Shown here piece by piece: positions 22,979-31,937 of a stretch of DNA of 64,000 nucleotides (within the stretch, counting starts at the first letter, position 1; each line of letters begins with the position of its first letter). A model generated the notes under the pieces. It had not been told where the DNA came from. It worked only from the letters and a program-made list of their open reading frames with translations, and ran no database searches. A program made the position numbers and the translations under genes. The stretch is from Orlajensenia flava (lineage in GTDB: Bacteria > Actinomycetota > Actinomycetes > Actinomycetales > Microbacteriaceae): contig NZ_SSSN01000007.1 of NCBI RefSeq assembly GCF_004801905.1, forward strand, positions 124,001 through 188,000, in the 5' to 3' direction.

Positions 22979-24292
22979 TCAGCGCAGGTCGTACACCCGC
23001 TTGTACTTGCCCTCGCTGCGCGGCAGTGTGCCGGGTTCCTCGAGCTGCACCGCGACGGTCGAGCCGATCAGCACCTTGATGCGCTGCTGCAGCACCACGG
23101 ATGCGGCCTCGCACGTCTCACGCGAAAGCTCGGGATGGCGCTCGATGCGCACCGTCATGGCATCCATCCGACCCTGCTTGCTCAGCTCCAGGATGAAGTG
23201 CGGGGTGAGGGTCTCGATGCCCAGCACGATCTCCTCGATCTGGGTCGGGAACAGGTTGACTCCACGGAGGATGATCATGTCGTCGTTACGGCCGGTGACC
23301 TTCTCCATCCGCCGCATTCCCGGCCGCGCCGTGCCCGGTAGCAGCCGGGTCAGGTCACGCGTGCGGTAGCGCAGCACCGGGAACGCCTCCTTGGTCAGAG
23401 AGGTGAACACCAACTCGCCCAGCTCGCCGTCGACCAACTGCTCCCCCGTCTCGGAGTCGATCACCTCGGGCAGGAAGTGGTCCTCCCAGATATGCGGGCC
23501 GTCCTTGGTCTCGACGCACTCGTTGCCGACGCCCGGGCCCATCACCTCGCTGAGACCGTAGATGTCGACGGCGTCGATGTTCATCCGCTGCTCGAGCTCG
23601 CGGCGCATCTCGTTGGTCCACGGCTCGGCGCCCAGCACGGCGACTCGCAGCGAGGTCGAGCGGGGGTCGATGCCGGCCGCCTCCATGGCATCCGCGATGG
23701 TCAACAGGTAGCTGGGGGTGCACAGGATGGCCTCGGGCTCGAAGTCGACGATCAGCTGCACCTGGCGCGCGGTCTGGCCGCCCGACATCGGGATCACCGT
23801 CGCACCGAGCTTCTCGATGCCGGCGTGCGCACCGAGGCCGCCGGTGAAGAGCCCGTAGCCGTAGGCATTGTGAACCTTCATGCCCGGGCGGATGCCGGAA
23901 GCCCGCAGCGAACGGGCCACGAGGCCGGCCCAGCGATCGAGGTCGCCCATGGTGTAGCCGACCACCGTCGGCCGGCCGGTCGTTCCCGAGGAGGCGTGGA
24001 TGCGCGCCACCCGGTCCATGGGCACCGCGAACATGCCGAACGGGTAGGTCTCGCGCAGGTCGGCCTTCGTGGTGAACGGCAGCCGGCGCACGTCGTCGAG
24101 CGAGTGGATGTCGTCGGGCCCCACGCCCGCCTCGTCAAGTTTGCGCGTGTACAGGGGCACGTTGGCGTAGGCGTGGCGCACGGTCTGCTGCAGTCGCTCG
24201 AGCTGGAGTGCCTCGATCTCGGCACGGCTCATCAGCTCCTCGGGGTCGAGTGCGGCGATGGGCGTCTCGGCACGGGCGGTCGTCGGTGACAT
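22979..24292 (-). CDS. paaK: Phenylacetate-CoA ligase
   Basis: 437 residues. The adenylating-enzyme P-loop reads HASSGTTGRPTVVGYT. LSEVMGPGVGNECVE and RTRDLTRLLPGT are typical of PaaK, as is GRNDDMIILRGVNLFPTQIEEI near the C-terminus. It activates phenylacetate with ATP and CoA, the entry step of the pathway. The start has CAGGAG upstream and the gene begins two bases after the paaI stop, so both are one unit. It is transcribed away from paaABCDE from the divergent promoter at 24804-24834. Confidence 0.93.
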   Translation of the reverse strand: MSPTTARAETPIAALDPEELMSRAEIEALQLERLQQTVRHAYANVPLYTRKLDEAGVGPDDIHSLDDVRRLPFTTKADLRETYPFGMFAVPMDRVARIHASSGTTGRPTVVGYTMGDLDRWAGLVARSLRASGIRPGMKVHNAYGYGLFTGGLGAHAGIEKLGATVIPMSGGQTARQVQLIVDFEPEAILCTPSYLLTIADAMEAAGIDPRSTSLRVAVLGAEPWTNEMRRELEQRMNIDAVDIYGLSEVMGPGVGNECVETKDGPHIWEDHFLPEVIDSETGEQLVDGELGELVFTSLTKEAFPVLRYRTRDLTRLLPGTARPGMRRMEKVTGRNDDMIILRGVNLFPTQIEEIVLGIETLTPHFILELSKQGRMDAMTVRIERHPELSRETCEAASVVLQQRIKVLIGSTVAVQLEEPGTLPRSEGKYKRVYDLR

Positions 24293-24294
24293 GG

Positions 24295-24747
24295 CTACTC
24301 CTGGGGTGTCGACAAAGGCGGGGTGCGCCGCGTGGTGATCGATCGGCCGCGGAACTCCGCCACCGGCTGGCCCGATTCGTCCGTCACGGTCACGTCGTAG
24401 AGACCGTTTCGCCCGCTCAGGACCCGTCGGCGCGCGGTGGCCGTGAGAGTCTGACCGGCCCGGGTCGATGCGAGGAAGGTGATGTCCGCTCCCGCGGCCA
24501 CCGTCACCTGCTCGTCTTCATTGCAGGCGATCGCGAACGCGGTGTCGGCGAGGGCGAACACGAGGCCGCCGTGGGTGATCTCGAAGCCGTTGGTCATGTC
24601 CTGCCGCACGAGCATCGACACGACCGCTTCCCCCGGCTCGTCGCTCTCGACCACCATGCCGAGCGCAGCCGAGGCGCGATCGCGCTGCATCATGGCGCCT
24701 CGCCCGTTCCGGACGGTGGGGTTCGGCGGGGCTGCGGCATCCGTCAT
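24295..24747 (-). CDS. paaI: Hotdog-fold thioesterase, phenylacetate pathway
   Basis: 150 residues with the PaaI hotdog core: [23 protein letters not shown] contains the family signature H-G-G with the catalytic Asp downstream. PaaI hydrolyses stalled hydroxyphenylacetyl-CoA intermediates, relieving CoA sequestration. ATG 24747 follows GAGGAGCCC; ten extra codons to 24774 lack a ribosome-binding site. First gene of a paaI-paaK operon under the divergent TetR-controlled promoter. Confidence 0.9.
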   Translation of the reverse strand: MTDAAAPPNPTVRNGRGAMMQRDRASAALGMVVESDEPGEAVVSMLVRQDMTNGFEITHGGLVFALADTAFAIACNEDEQVTVAAGADITFLASTRAGQTLTATARRRVLSGRNGLYDVTVTDESGQPVAEFRGRSITTRRTPPLSTPQE

Positions 24748-24803
24748 GCAGGGCTCCTCGTCGAGTCTGACCACCGACCGAGGGTTCCTCAGCCGCTCGA
24801 AGA

Positions 24804-24834
24804 ACTATATACTAACTGAACGATCGTTTAGTAA
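24804..24834. promoter_or_regulatory. Divergent paa promoter with TetR operator
   Basis: The palindrome containing CTGAACGATCGTTTAGT (24816-24832) has the same core as the operator at 9531. A plus-strand -10 TATACT (24808-24813) and a minus-strand TATAGT (24804-24809) are interleaved next to it. One bound regulator could therefore silence paaIK and paaABCDEG together. Confidence 0.7.
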
Positions 24835-24856
24835 TGCGAACCACGAGGAGTCGACG

Positions 24857-25831
24857 ATGACCACGCCCGCAGACCTCACAGCGGTGACCGAGCCCTCCCC
24901 TGACGAACGGCAGTTCGACGACCTCATCGCCGCCGACTCGCGCATCGAGCCGCGCGATTGGATGCCCGACGCCTATCGCAAGACCCTCGTGCGACAGATC
25001 AGCCAGCACGCGCACTCCGAGATCATCGGCATGCAGCCGGAAGCCAACTGGATCACCCGTGCGCCGAGTCTCAAGCGCAAGGCGATCCTCATGGCGAAGG
25101 TGCAGGACGAGGCTGGCCACGGCCTCTACCTCTACTCCGCGGCGCAGACGCTCGGCACCCCGCGAGACGAGATGACCGAGGCGCTCATCGCCGGCAAGGC
25201 GCGCTACTCGTCGATCTTCAACTACCCGACCCCGACGTGGGCCGACATGGGAGCGATCGGCTGGCTCGTCGACGGCGCCGCCATCTGCAACCAGGTGCCG
25301 CTTTGCCGAGCCTCGTACGGTCCGTACGGGCGCGCGATGGTGCGCATCTGCAAGGAGGAGTCGTTCCACCAGCGACAGGGCTTCGAGATCCTGCTCGAAC
25401 TCATGCGGGGAACGGATGCCCAGCGCGCGATGGCGCAGGACGCCGTCGACCGGTGGTACTGGCCCGCGCTGCAGATGTTCGGCCCGCCCGACGACGCATC
25501 GCCCAACTCGGCTCAGTCGATGGCCTGGAACATCAAACGCTTCAGCAACGACGAGCTGCGTCAGCGGTTCGTCAGCATGCTCGTGCCGCAGGCGGAGGTG
25601 CTCGGCGTCACGCTGCCCGATCCGAAGCTGCGTCTGGACGAGGAGACCGGTCAGTACGAGATGAGCGAGATCGACTGGACGGAGTTCAACGAGGTGCTCG
25701 CCGGTCGTGGCCCGATGAACGCCCAGCGCCTGCAGCGTCGTCGCGACGCCCACGAGGACGGCGCCTGGGTGCGCGAGGCGGCCGCCGAGTACGCCCGCAA
25801 GCAGGCCGCCGCGCGCGAGGTCGCCGCGTGA
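24857..25831 (+). CDS. paaA: Ring-1,2-phenylacetyl-CoA epoxidase, oxygenase alpha subunit
   Basis: 324 residues of the PaaA di-iron oxygenase. The metal-ligand helices carry [13 protein letters not shown] (E-x-x-H) and [13 protein letters not shown] (E-x2-H), the paired carboxylate-histidine motif of bacterial multicomponent monooxygenases. The PaaABCDE complex forms the 1,2-epoxide of phenylacetyl-CoA using O2 and NADPH. The ATG at 24857 follows CGAGGAG. The longer frame upstream lies in the operator region and is not coding. The stop overlaps paaB by GTGA. Confidence 0.95.
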   Translation: MTTPADLTAVTEPSPDERQFDDLIAADSRIEPRDWMPDAYRKTLVRQISQHAHSEIIGMQPEANWITRAPSLKRKAILMAKVQDEAGHGLYLYSAAQTLGTPRDEMTEALIAGKARYSSIFNYPTPTWADMGAIGWLVDGAAICNQVPLCRASYGPYGRAMVRICKEESFHQRQGFEILLELMRGTDAQRAMAQDAVDRWYWPALQMFGPPDDASPNSAQSMAWNIKRFSNDELRQRFVSMLVPQAEVLGVTLPDPKLRLDEETGQYEMSEIDWTEFNEVLAGRGPMNAQRLQRRRDAHEDGAWVREAAAEYARKQAAAREVAA

Positions 25832-26130
25832 GCGCGCCCGGCGCATCCGCCGAGCCCTGGCCGCTCTGGGAGGTCTTCGTGCGCGCCGGTCGCGGCCTCA
25901 GTCACGTGCACGTCGGTTCGCTGCACGCTCCCGACTCCGACATGGCTCTCCGCAACGCACGCGACCTCTACACCCGTCGCAACGAGGGCACGTCCATCTG
26001 GGTCGTGCCCGCAGAGGCGATCACGACGAGCGATCCGGATGCCAAGGGTGCGTTCTTCGAGAGTCCGGCTGGCAAGAACTACCGGCACGCCGTCTACTAC
26101 ACCGCGAGTGAAGGGGTGAAGCACCTGTGA
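25828..26130 (+). CDS. paaB: Phenylacetyl-CoA epoxidase subunit PaaB
   Basis: 100 residues, the usual length. The pattern [20 protein letters not shown], then [19 protein letters not shown] and [10 protein letters not shown] is typical of PaaB, which bridges PaaAC heterodimers in the epoxidase. The GTG start overlaps the paaA stop (GTGA), and its own stop overlaps the paaC GTG. Confidence 0.93.
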   Translation: MSAPGASAEPWPLWEVFVRAGRGLSHVHVGSLHAPDSDMALRNARDLYTRRNEGTSIWVVPAEAITTSDPDAKGAFFESPAGKNYRHAVYYTASEGVKHL

Positions 26131-27032
26131 GTGCTCCCGATGACGGTCAGCTGACGGGTCTCGATACGCCTGCTCGCTCGGCTCGCGGGCTACTCGACCA
26201 GCAGAGCGAGGATGCCGGTCGAGTAGCGCACGGCGAGGTGGCCGTGGACGAGCTCACCCTGAGCGACGAGCTCGCGGGAGCCGGCGGCGTGGCGACCACC
26301 GACGTGGCGGAGTACGCGCTCTGGCTGGGCGATGACGCGCTCATCCTCTCGCAGCAGCTCGGCTGGTGGATCAGTCGCGCCCCCGAGCTCGAGGAGGACG
26401 TCGCCCTCGGCAACATCGCCCTCGACCTCATCGGGCACGCGCGCTCGCTCCTGCATTACGCCGGCACGGCGAGCGGCCGCACCGAGGACGACCTGGCCTA
26501 CTGGCGCACCGAACCCGAGTTCCGCAGCGCATGGCTGTTCGAGCAGCCCAACGGCGACTTCGGCCACACGATCGCGCGTCAGCTGGTCGCATCCGTCTAC
26601 CTGTTCGAGCTCTACTCGCGCCTGCGCGCCTCGAGCGATGCGACCCTCGCCGCCATCGCCGAGAAGAGCCTCAAGGAGGTCGACTACCACCGCGACCACG
26701 CCGTGCAGTGGATCCTGCGGCTCGCGGGAGGCACGGACGAGTCGCGCCGCCGCATCACCGTCGCACTCGCCGACGTCTGGCCCTACGTCGACGAACTGTT
26801 CCGCGACGAGCCGCTCATCGACCGTCTCGAGGGTGTCGCTGTGCGCCCGTCGACCCTCAGGCCCGCGTTCGACGACGTCATCGTCGGCGTGCTCTCGGAG
26901 GCCGGCCTGCAGACGCCCGCCGGTTTCATCGCCTCCGGTGGCGGCCGCCGAGGATCGCACTTCACCACCATGGGCTACCTGCTCGCCGAGCTGCAGGTGC
27001 TCGCTCGGCAGCATCCGGGGGCGTCATGGTGA
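26127..27032 (+). CDS. paaC: Phenylacetyl-CoA epoxidase structural subunit PaaC, with in-frame repeat insertion
   Basis: 301 residues. From about residue 56 onward it is PaaC: EYALWLGDDALILSQQLGWW, DVALGNIALDLIGHARSLL and LKEVDYHRDHAVQWILRL, a degenerate ferritin-like fold that pairs with PaaA without a functional metal site. The first ~50 residues are unusual. The DNA for residues about 10-35 is a copy of the palindromic repeat found elsewhere in the window, read in frame as LTGLDTPARSARGLL and onward. PaaC proteins normally start close to the core helix. The GTG start overlaps the paaB stop; a later in-frame start without the repeat is possible but would lose the coupling. Confidence 0.9.
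   Translation: MSAPDDGQLTGLDTPARSARGLLDQQSEDAGRVAHGEVAVDELTLSDELAGAGGVATTDVAEYALWLGDDALILSQQLGWWISRAPELEEDVALGNIALDLIGHARSLLHYAGTASGRTEDDLAYWRTEPEFRSAWLFEQPNGDFGHTIARQLVASVYLFELYSRLRASSDATLAAIAEKSLKEVDYHRDHAVQWILRLAGGTDESRRRITVALADVWPYVDELFRDEPLIDRLEGVAVRPSTLRPAFDDVIVGVLSEAGLQTPAGFIASGGGRRGSHFTTMGYLLAELQVLARQHPGASW
26156..26230. repeat. Palindromic repeat inside paaC
   Basis: Unit 26156-26199 runs from GGGTCTCGATACG to CTACTCGACC and is followed by the first part of an inverted unit (GGTCGAGTAGCGCA, 26217-26230) whose far end is missing. It keeps the paaC frame open. Confidence 0.75.
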
Positions 27033-27538
27033 CACTGACGGATGCCCCGGCTCTCAGCCGCGACGACGCTTGGCGGGTGGCTGCGACGATCGCCGACCCC
27101 GAGATCCCGGTGCTGACCATCGAGGACTTGGGCGTGCTGCGCGATGTCCGCGTCGACGGCGACCGCGTGCAGGTGACGATCACGCCGACCTACAGCGGCT
27201 GCCCGGCGATGGACGCCATCCGCGACGACGTGCGGGCTGCCCTGCATGATGTCGGTTTCGGCGACGTGCGCGTCGAGACCGTGCTCTCGCCCGCCTGGAC
27301 CACCGACTGGATGAGCGACGCGGGCAAGGCGAAGCTCGTCGAGTACGGCATCGCCGCGCCGAACGGGCACGCCGCCGCGCGACCCACCGGCCCCATCCGC
27401 CTCCAACTGGCCGTCAAGTGCCCGCGGTGCTCGTCGCTCGACACCCGCGAGCTCGCGCGTTTCGGCTCGACCTCGTGCAAGGCGCTCTACGAGTGCCGGG
27501 CGTGCCTGGAGCCGTTCGACTACTTCAAGGTGCTCTGA
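27026..27538 (+). CDS. paaD: Phenylacetate pathway Fe-S maturation-type subunit PaaD
   Basis: 170 residues. The N-terminal MIP18/DUF59 domain has PEIPVLTIEDLGVLRDV and PTYSGCPAMDAI with its conserved Cys. The C-terminal part has VKCPRCSS and YECRACLEPF, a four-Cys zinc or iron-sulfur element. PaaD is needed for epoxidase activity, probably in cluster assembly. The ATG overlaps paaC by seven bases, and the stop overlaps the paaE ATG (TGATG). Confidence 0.93.
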   Translation: MVTLTDAPALSRDDAWRVAATIADPEIPVLTIEDLGVLRDVRVDGDRVQVTITPTYSGCPAMDAIRDDVRAALHDVGFGDVRVETVLSPAWTTDWMSDAGKAKLVEYGIAAPNGHAAARPTGPIRLQLAVKCPRCSSLDTRELARFGSTSCKALYECRACLEPFDYFKVL

Positions 27539-28650
27539 TGGCAGCCGTAAACGTCGGGACGCGACGGCGCGCCCGTTTCCACGAGCTCGCCGTCAGCGAC
27601 ATCCGCCGGCTCACCGCCGACAGCGTCGAGGTGACCTTCACGGTTCCGGATGCCCTCACCGGCGACTACGACTACCTCCCCGGACAGTACGTCGCCCTCC
27701 GCACCACTCTCGACGGCCGAGAGCTCCGTCGCAGCTACTCGCTCTGCCGTCCGCCCGCTGCGGGTTCGGTGAGCGTCGCCATCAAGCGCGATCTCGGCGG
27801 CCGCTTCAGCAGCTGGGCCAACGACGAGCTCGCCGTCGGAGACCGGTTGGACGTGATGAGCCCTGAGGGCACCTTCACGAGCGGCCTGACCGACCTGGAC
27901 GCCAGGCACATCGTCGGCATCGCCGCCGGATCGGGCATCACCCCGCTCATGGCGGTCGCGCAGACCGTGCTGGCGGCATCCGACTCCGCGCGCTTCACGC
28001 TGGTGTACACCAACCGGTCGACCCTCGACGTCATGTTCCTCGACGAGCTCGCCGACCTGAAGGATCGCTACCCGGCTCGACTCGCCCTGCACCACGTGCT
28101 CTCCCGCGAGCAGCGCACCGCGCCCCTGCTGAGCGGACGGATCGACGAGGAGAAACTGCGACGGATGCTAGCAGTGCTCATCCCGCCGGCCACGGTCGAC
28201 GAGTGGTTCCTCTGCGGCCCGTTCGAGCTGGTCCAGCTCTGCCGCGACGCCCTCGCCGACGTCGGAGTGCAGCCCGGGCACGTCCGCTATGAGCTCTTCA
28301 CGACGGGCGAGAACGACCGACCGGAGGGCGATCACGGCCGGCCCGTCGTGGTGCGCCGAGGCGAGGATGTCTTCCGCATCGATTTCACGCTCGACGGGCA
28401 GTCGGCATCCGTCGAGTCCCCCGTGAGCGCGAACGAATCGATCCTCAACGCCGCCCTGCGCGTGCGGCCCGACGTGCCGTTCGCCTGCGCCGGCGGAGTG
28501 TGCGGCACCTGCCGGGCACGGCTCGTCGAGGGTCGCGTGCAAATGACCGAGAACTACGCGCTGGAACCCGACGAACTCGAGCGCGGCTACGTGCTGACCT
28601 GCCAGTCGCACCCGCAGACCGAGCGCGTGCTCGTGGACTACGACGTCTGA
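27538..28650 (+). CDS. paaE: Phenylacetyl-CoA epoxidase reductase PaaE
   Basis: 370 residues. The FAD domain has RRSYSLCRPP (R-x-Y-S-x-C), the NADPH domain has GIAAGSGITPLMAVAQ, and the C-terminal plant-type ferredoxin has CAGGVCGTCRARL with a fourth Cys in LTCQSHP. It passes electrons from NADPH to the PaaA di-iron centre. The ATG overlaps the paaD stop (TGATG). An upstream extension of the frame to 27418 only shadows paaD. Confidence 0.95.
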   Translation: MAAVNVGTRRRARFHELAVSDIRRLTADSVEVTFTVPDALTGDYDYLPGQYVALRTTLDGRELRRSYSLCRPPAAGSVSVAIKRDLGGRFSSWANDELAVGDRLDVMSPEGTFTSGLTDLDARHIVGIAAGSGITPLMAVAQTVLAASDSARFTLVYTNRSTLDVMFLDELADLKDRYPARLALHHVLSREQRTAPLLSGRIDEEKLRRMLAVLIPPATVDEWFLCGPFELVQLCRDALADVGVQPGHVRYELFTTGENDRPEGDHGRPVVVRRGEDVFRIDFTLDGQSASVESPVSANESILNAALRVRPDVPFACAGGVCGTCRARLVEGRVQMTENYALEPDELERGYVLTCQSHPQTERVLVDYDV

Positions 28651-28671
28651 TCCCCGCAGGAGGAACCCCCG

Positions 28672-29445
28672 ATGATCGAACTCACCGTCAACGACGGCGT
28701 CGCTGAGATCACGCTCGACGCGCCCGAGAAGCTCAACGCGCTCGACCCGGCCGCGCTGGCCGAACTCGATGACGCCTACCAGCGCGCCGAGCACGCCGAC
28801 GTACGCGCCCTCGTGCTGCGCGGCGAGGGGCGGGCGTTCTGCGCCGGGCGCGACATCTCGCACGTCGACCCGACGACGGATGACGTGCTCGGTTACCTGG
28901 GCCACCTCGTCACGCCGCTGCTGAAGCGGATGAGCCGGTTTCCGGCCCCGACGTTCGCCGTGGCGCACGGAGCCTGCCTCGGCGTCGGGCTCGGCCTGCT
29001 CATCGCCACCGACGTGGTCTACGTCGCCGAATCGGCCCGCATCGGCTCCCCGTTCGCCAAGCTCGGCGCCACCCTCGACTCCGGCGGTCACGCCCTGTTC
29101 TACGAACGCCTCGGAGCCCATCGCACCCTCGACCTCATCTACACCGGGCGGCTCATGAGCGGAGCGGAGGCGGTGGCATCCGGGCTGTTCTCGCGGGTCT
29201 TCCCCGACGGCGAGGTGACGAATACCGCGCGCGACGCCGCTCGAACCGCTGCAGCCGGGGCGACGCAGGCGTTCATCGAGAGCAAGCGGCTGATCGCGCA
29301 ACTGCGCGACGAGCGGCTCGGGCTCTGGGCGTCGATGGACGCCGAGAACCGCGCCCAGGCCGCCCTCTGCCGATCAGCCGACTACCGCGAGGGGTTCGCC
29401 GCCTTCCAGGCGAAGCGCGACCCGGTCTTCACCGGACGCGGCTGA
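28672..29445 (+). CDS. paaG: Epoxyphenylacetyl-CoA isomerase-type enoyl-CoA hydratase
   Basis: 257-residue crotonase. The oxyanion region is HGACLGVGLGLLIATD. The second catalytic region is AKLGATLDSGGHALF, with Asp in the position that PaaG isomerases use, and Leu rather than Glu in the hydratase-type first position. That pattern favours ring-epoxide to oxepin-CoA isomerisation over water addition. CAGGAGGA precedes ATG 28672. It directly follows paaE with a 21-base gap, completing the upper pathway. Confidence 0.8.
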   Translation: MIELTVNDGVAEITLDAPEKLNALDPAALAELDDAYQRAEHADVRALVLRGEGRAFCAGRDISHVDPTTDDVLGYLGHLVTPLLKRMSRFPAPTFAVAHGACLGVGLGLLIATDVVYVAESARIGSPFAKLGATLDSGGHALFYERLGAHRTLDLIYTGRLMSGAEAVASGLFSRVFPDGEVTNTARDAARTAAAGATQAFIESKRLIAQLRDERLGLWASMDAENRAQAALCRSADYREGFAAFQAKRDPVFTGRG

Positions 29446-29461
29446 GACGCAGCCAGGCTGG

Positions 29462-30748
29462 CTATCCCGCGGGGGCGGGCTGGCAGACGGCGCCCTTCTG
29501 CATGGCCTCGACCATTTGATCGGCCGACCACGGGAACTGGAATGACGGGGCGGTCTTGCCCGAGGCCGCCGGCTCCTTCGAGACCACCGAGGCCAACTGG
29601 AGGGCGAGCGACTGCACGAACCCCTTGCCCGCTGTGGCGTTGTTGAGCATCACCACGACGGTCAGCCCGCTCTTGGGTTCCGTGAACGCCGCCGTCATGA
29701 AGCCGCCCATGTCGGCGCTGCCACCGCGCAGCGGACCGTACTGCGTCGCCCCGAAGCCGTACCCCTCCCACGTGGGTGCATCCGCTCCCAGGGGGATGGT
29801 CGTCCACGCCGTCTTGGTCGAGGACGCGTCGAGCACGGATCCGGTGGCGAGAGCCTGGGTCCAGGTCTTGAGGTCGTCGACGGTGGAGACCATTCCGCCG
29901 GCCGTCCACCCGAACGAGCTCGACATCGACGAGACGTCGTGCACCGCGTCGCACTGCACGGCGCCGTCGCCGCCACGGGGCGCGATGTAGCCGGATGCGT
30001 GTGGCCCGGGAATCCTGGTCGAGGACGGATCGGGCAATGACGTGGAGTCCAGCGCGAGTGGACCGACCACGTACTGCGCGTAGAGGTCGTTCCAGCTGCG
30101 GTGCGTGACCTCCTCGAGGGCGAGCCCGAGCAGCACGAAGCCGGTGTCGGATGCCGCGTAGGCCGCACCGGGAGCGCCGGTGGGCACGCCGCCCTGACCG
30201 GCGGCCAGCAGTTCGAGCGGGGGCCACATCCGCTCGGGGGTGTTGGCCACGTACGGCGCGAGCGCCGCGCCGTAGTCAGCAAGCCCTGAGGTTCCCTGGC
30301 AGAGTTCGCCGAGCGTGATGCCTCCCATTCCCGGAGCGGCTGGCAGCGCCTTGGACACCTTCTCGTCGAGGGTGACCTTGCCCTCCTCCACGAGCCTCAG
30401 CAGCACGGTGCACGTCATCCCCTGGGTGAGCTCGCCGATGCGGAACCGCATGTCCTCCGTCATCGGAGTCTTGCCGCCGATGGTCGTGGTGCCGGTCGCG
30501 GCGGTCCACTCCCCCGCCCACGGCGCCCACACGCCGGCCACCGCTCCCGATGATGCCGACAGCTTCATGGCCGTCTTCACCGCCTCGGAGAGCGCTCCCG
30601 TCGTGGCGGACGAGAAGCTTCCGTCCGTCTGAGCGGGCACGTTCACCCGCGCGCCCCCCGTGGCACTGCAGGCACTGAGTGCCAACGCAGCCGCTATCAC
30701 CACCGCTGCCGCCCGGACCACCCGAACGGACCTCTTCCTCTCGGCCAC
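29462..30748 (-). CDS. Beta-lactamase-fold lipoprotein, apparently inactive
   Basis: 428 residues. A lipoprotein signal ends in LALSAC (lipobox Cys27). The fold is that of serine beta-lactamase/DD-peptidase proteins, for example RLVEEGKVTLDEKVSKALP, ITLGELCQGTSGLADY and TGFVLLGLALEEVTHRSW. The catalytic S-x-x-K is replaced by E106-L-T-Q109. The Tyr of Y-x-N is also lost (AASDTGFV), and the final H/K-T-G region reads GGSADMGGF. Hence it probably cannot acylate and may be a binding or sensor protein on the cell surface. The GTG start has GAGGGGG upstream. Monocistronic. Confidence 0.8.
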   Translation of the reverse strand: MAERKRSVRVVRAAAVVIAAALALSACSATGGARVNVPAQTDGSFSSATTGALSEAVKTAMKLSASSGAVAGVWAPWAGEWTAATGTTTIGGKTPMTEDMRFRIGELTQGMTCTVLLRLVEEGKVTLDEKVSKALPAAPGMGGITLGELCQGTSGLADYGAALAPYVANTPERMWPPLELLAAGQGGVPTGAPGAAYAASDTGFVLLGLALEEVTHRSWNDLYAQYVVGPLALDSTSLPDPSSTRIPGPHASGYIAPRGGDGAVQCDAVHDVSSMSSSFGWTAGGMVSTVDDLKTWTQALATGSVLDASSTKTAWTTIPLGADAPTWEGYGFGATQYGPLRGGSADMGGFMTAAFTEPKSGLTVVVMLNNATAGKGFVQSLALQLASVVSKEPAASGKTAPSFQFPWSADQMVEAMQKGAVCQPAPAG

Positions 30749-30927
30749 GTAGACCCCCTCCGCCCCGATTCTCGGATTCTACCCGTGGGGACGGCCTCGG
30801 CCGGTAACGCCGATCATTACGGTCGGATGACGAACCCCGGTCGACCCGACCAATCCGCCGACGGCAATGCAGCGAACTCCATAGCGGCACGGCACGAGCC
30901 GGTCCACAACTCTGGAGGCGAAACATC

Positions 30928-31344
30928 ATGAAATCATCACCCAACCGTCTGGTCGCGACCACCTTCGGTGCGGTCTACCTTCTCGTCGGTCTTCTCGGCT
31001 TCTTCGTGACCGCCGGCGTCGGCTTCATCGCCACGCAGGGGGGGCTGCTGCTCGGCATCTTCGCCGTGAACCCGCTGCACAACGTCGCGCACCTGCTCAT
31101 CGGTGCCGCGCTGCTGATCGCCGGGCTGTCGAACGCCCTCGCCGCCAAGACGACCAACACCACGATCGGCGCCGTCTACCTGCTGCTCGGCATCGTCGGC
31201 TTCTTCCTCGCCGGCACGGATCTCAACATCCTCGCCCTCAACACGGCCGACCACTTCCTGCACCTCGCCAGCGCGATCGTGCTCCTCGGAACCGGACTCG
31301 CGGCCGACAAGCAGGTGCGTTCCTCGCGCACCGTCACCGCCTGA
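30928..31344 (+). CDS. DUF4383-family membrane protein
   Basis: 138 residues, four membrane segments. FGAVYLLVGLLGFFVTAG, NPLHNVAHLLIGAALLIAG and NTADHFLHLASAIVLLG are characteristic of DUF4383, a frequent actinobacterial membrane family with paired His residues but no known role. CTGGAGG lies upstream. The next gene follows after 15 bases in the same direction, so they may be a pair. Confidence 0.8.
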   Translation: MKSSPNRLVATTFGAVYLLVGLLGFFVTAGVGFIATQGGLLLGIFAVNPLHNVAHLLIGAALLIAGLSNALAAKTTNTTIGAVYLLLGIVGFFLAGTDLNILALNTADHFLHLASAIVLLGTGLAADKQVRSSRTVTA

Positions 31345-31359
31345 TCGAAGGACGACACC

Positions 31360-31917
31360 ATGACTGCACGAACCGCATCCATCGCAGCACCCACCGCCCT
31401 CGGCGTGCGCGCGAGCTGGCCGGCCCTGGCCACCCTCGGGGCGGGACTCGTGCACCTGGCCGTCGCGGCGAGCGCGCCCGTGCTCCTCACGGTCGTGCTC
31501 GTCGCCCTCGGCATCGCCGAGATCGGCTGGGCACTGACCGTGCTGCGGGCCGGCCGGGTGATGGCGGTCCGCAGCACGCTGGCGGTCGCGGCGAGTTCGT
31601 CCGCGGTGTGGGTGGCGATCGCGTTCACCCTCGGCGCCACGGGCGTTGCCGATCCCGCCGACTCGGTGCCGCTGCTTCCGCTGGCGGCTGCCACCCTGTT
31701 CACCTTCTACATCGCTGTGGAGATGGCGCGCGTCACGCGGTCGGGTAAGACCGCGACGGCGGCAACAGGCACCGGCGGCAGGCTGATCGTCGGACTCGTC
31801 ATCGGGGCGGCCATCGTCGCAGCGGTGGCGACTCCCGCTCTGGCGGCGACGGATGCCGGCAAGCTCGCGCATCCGCACGGTGAACACGGCTTCGTCGCGC
31901 CCGGGCACCAGCACTAG
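31360..31917 (+). CDS. Membrane protein with His-rich C-terminus
   Basis: 185 residues with about five hydrophobic segments. The C-terminal 15 residues are HPHGEHGFVAPGHQH after a signal-like segment ending in TPALAATDAG. Such His-rich tails can bind metal. I recognise no family. GAAGGACG precedes the ATG. It probably forms an operon with the DUF4383 gene just upstream. Confidence 0.65.
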   Translation: MTARTASIAAPTALGVRASWPALATLGAGLVHLAVAASAPVLLTVVLVALGIAEIGWALTVLRAGRVMAVRSTLAVAASSSAVWVAIAFTLGATGVADPADSVPLLPLAAATLFTFYIAVEMARVTRSGKTATAATGTGGRLIVGLVIGAAIVAAVATPALAATDAGKLAHPHGEHGFVAPGHQH

Positions 31918-31937
31918 GCACCCTCGCAACGACTCCG

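Noticed and set aside
29462..30748. Active beta-lactamase
   Set aside because: The S-x-x-K and Tyr motifs are missing, so hydrolysis of beta-lactams is not expected.
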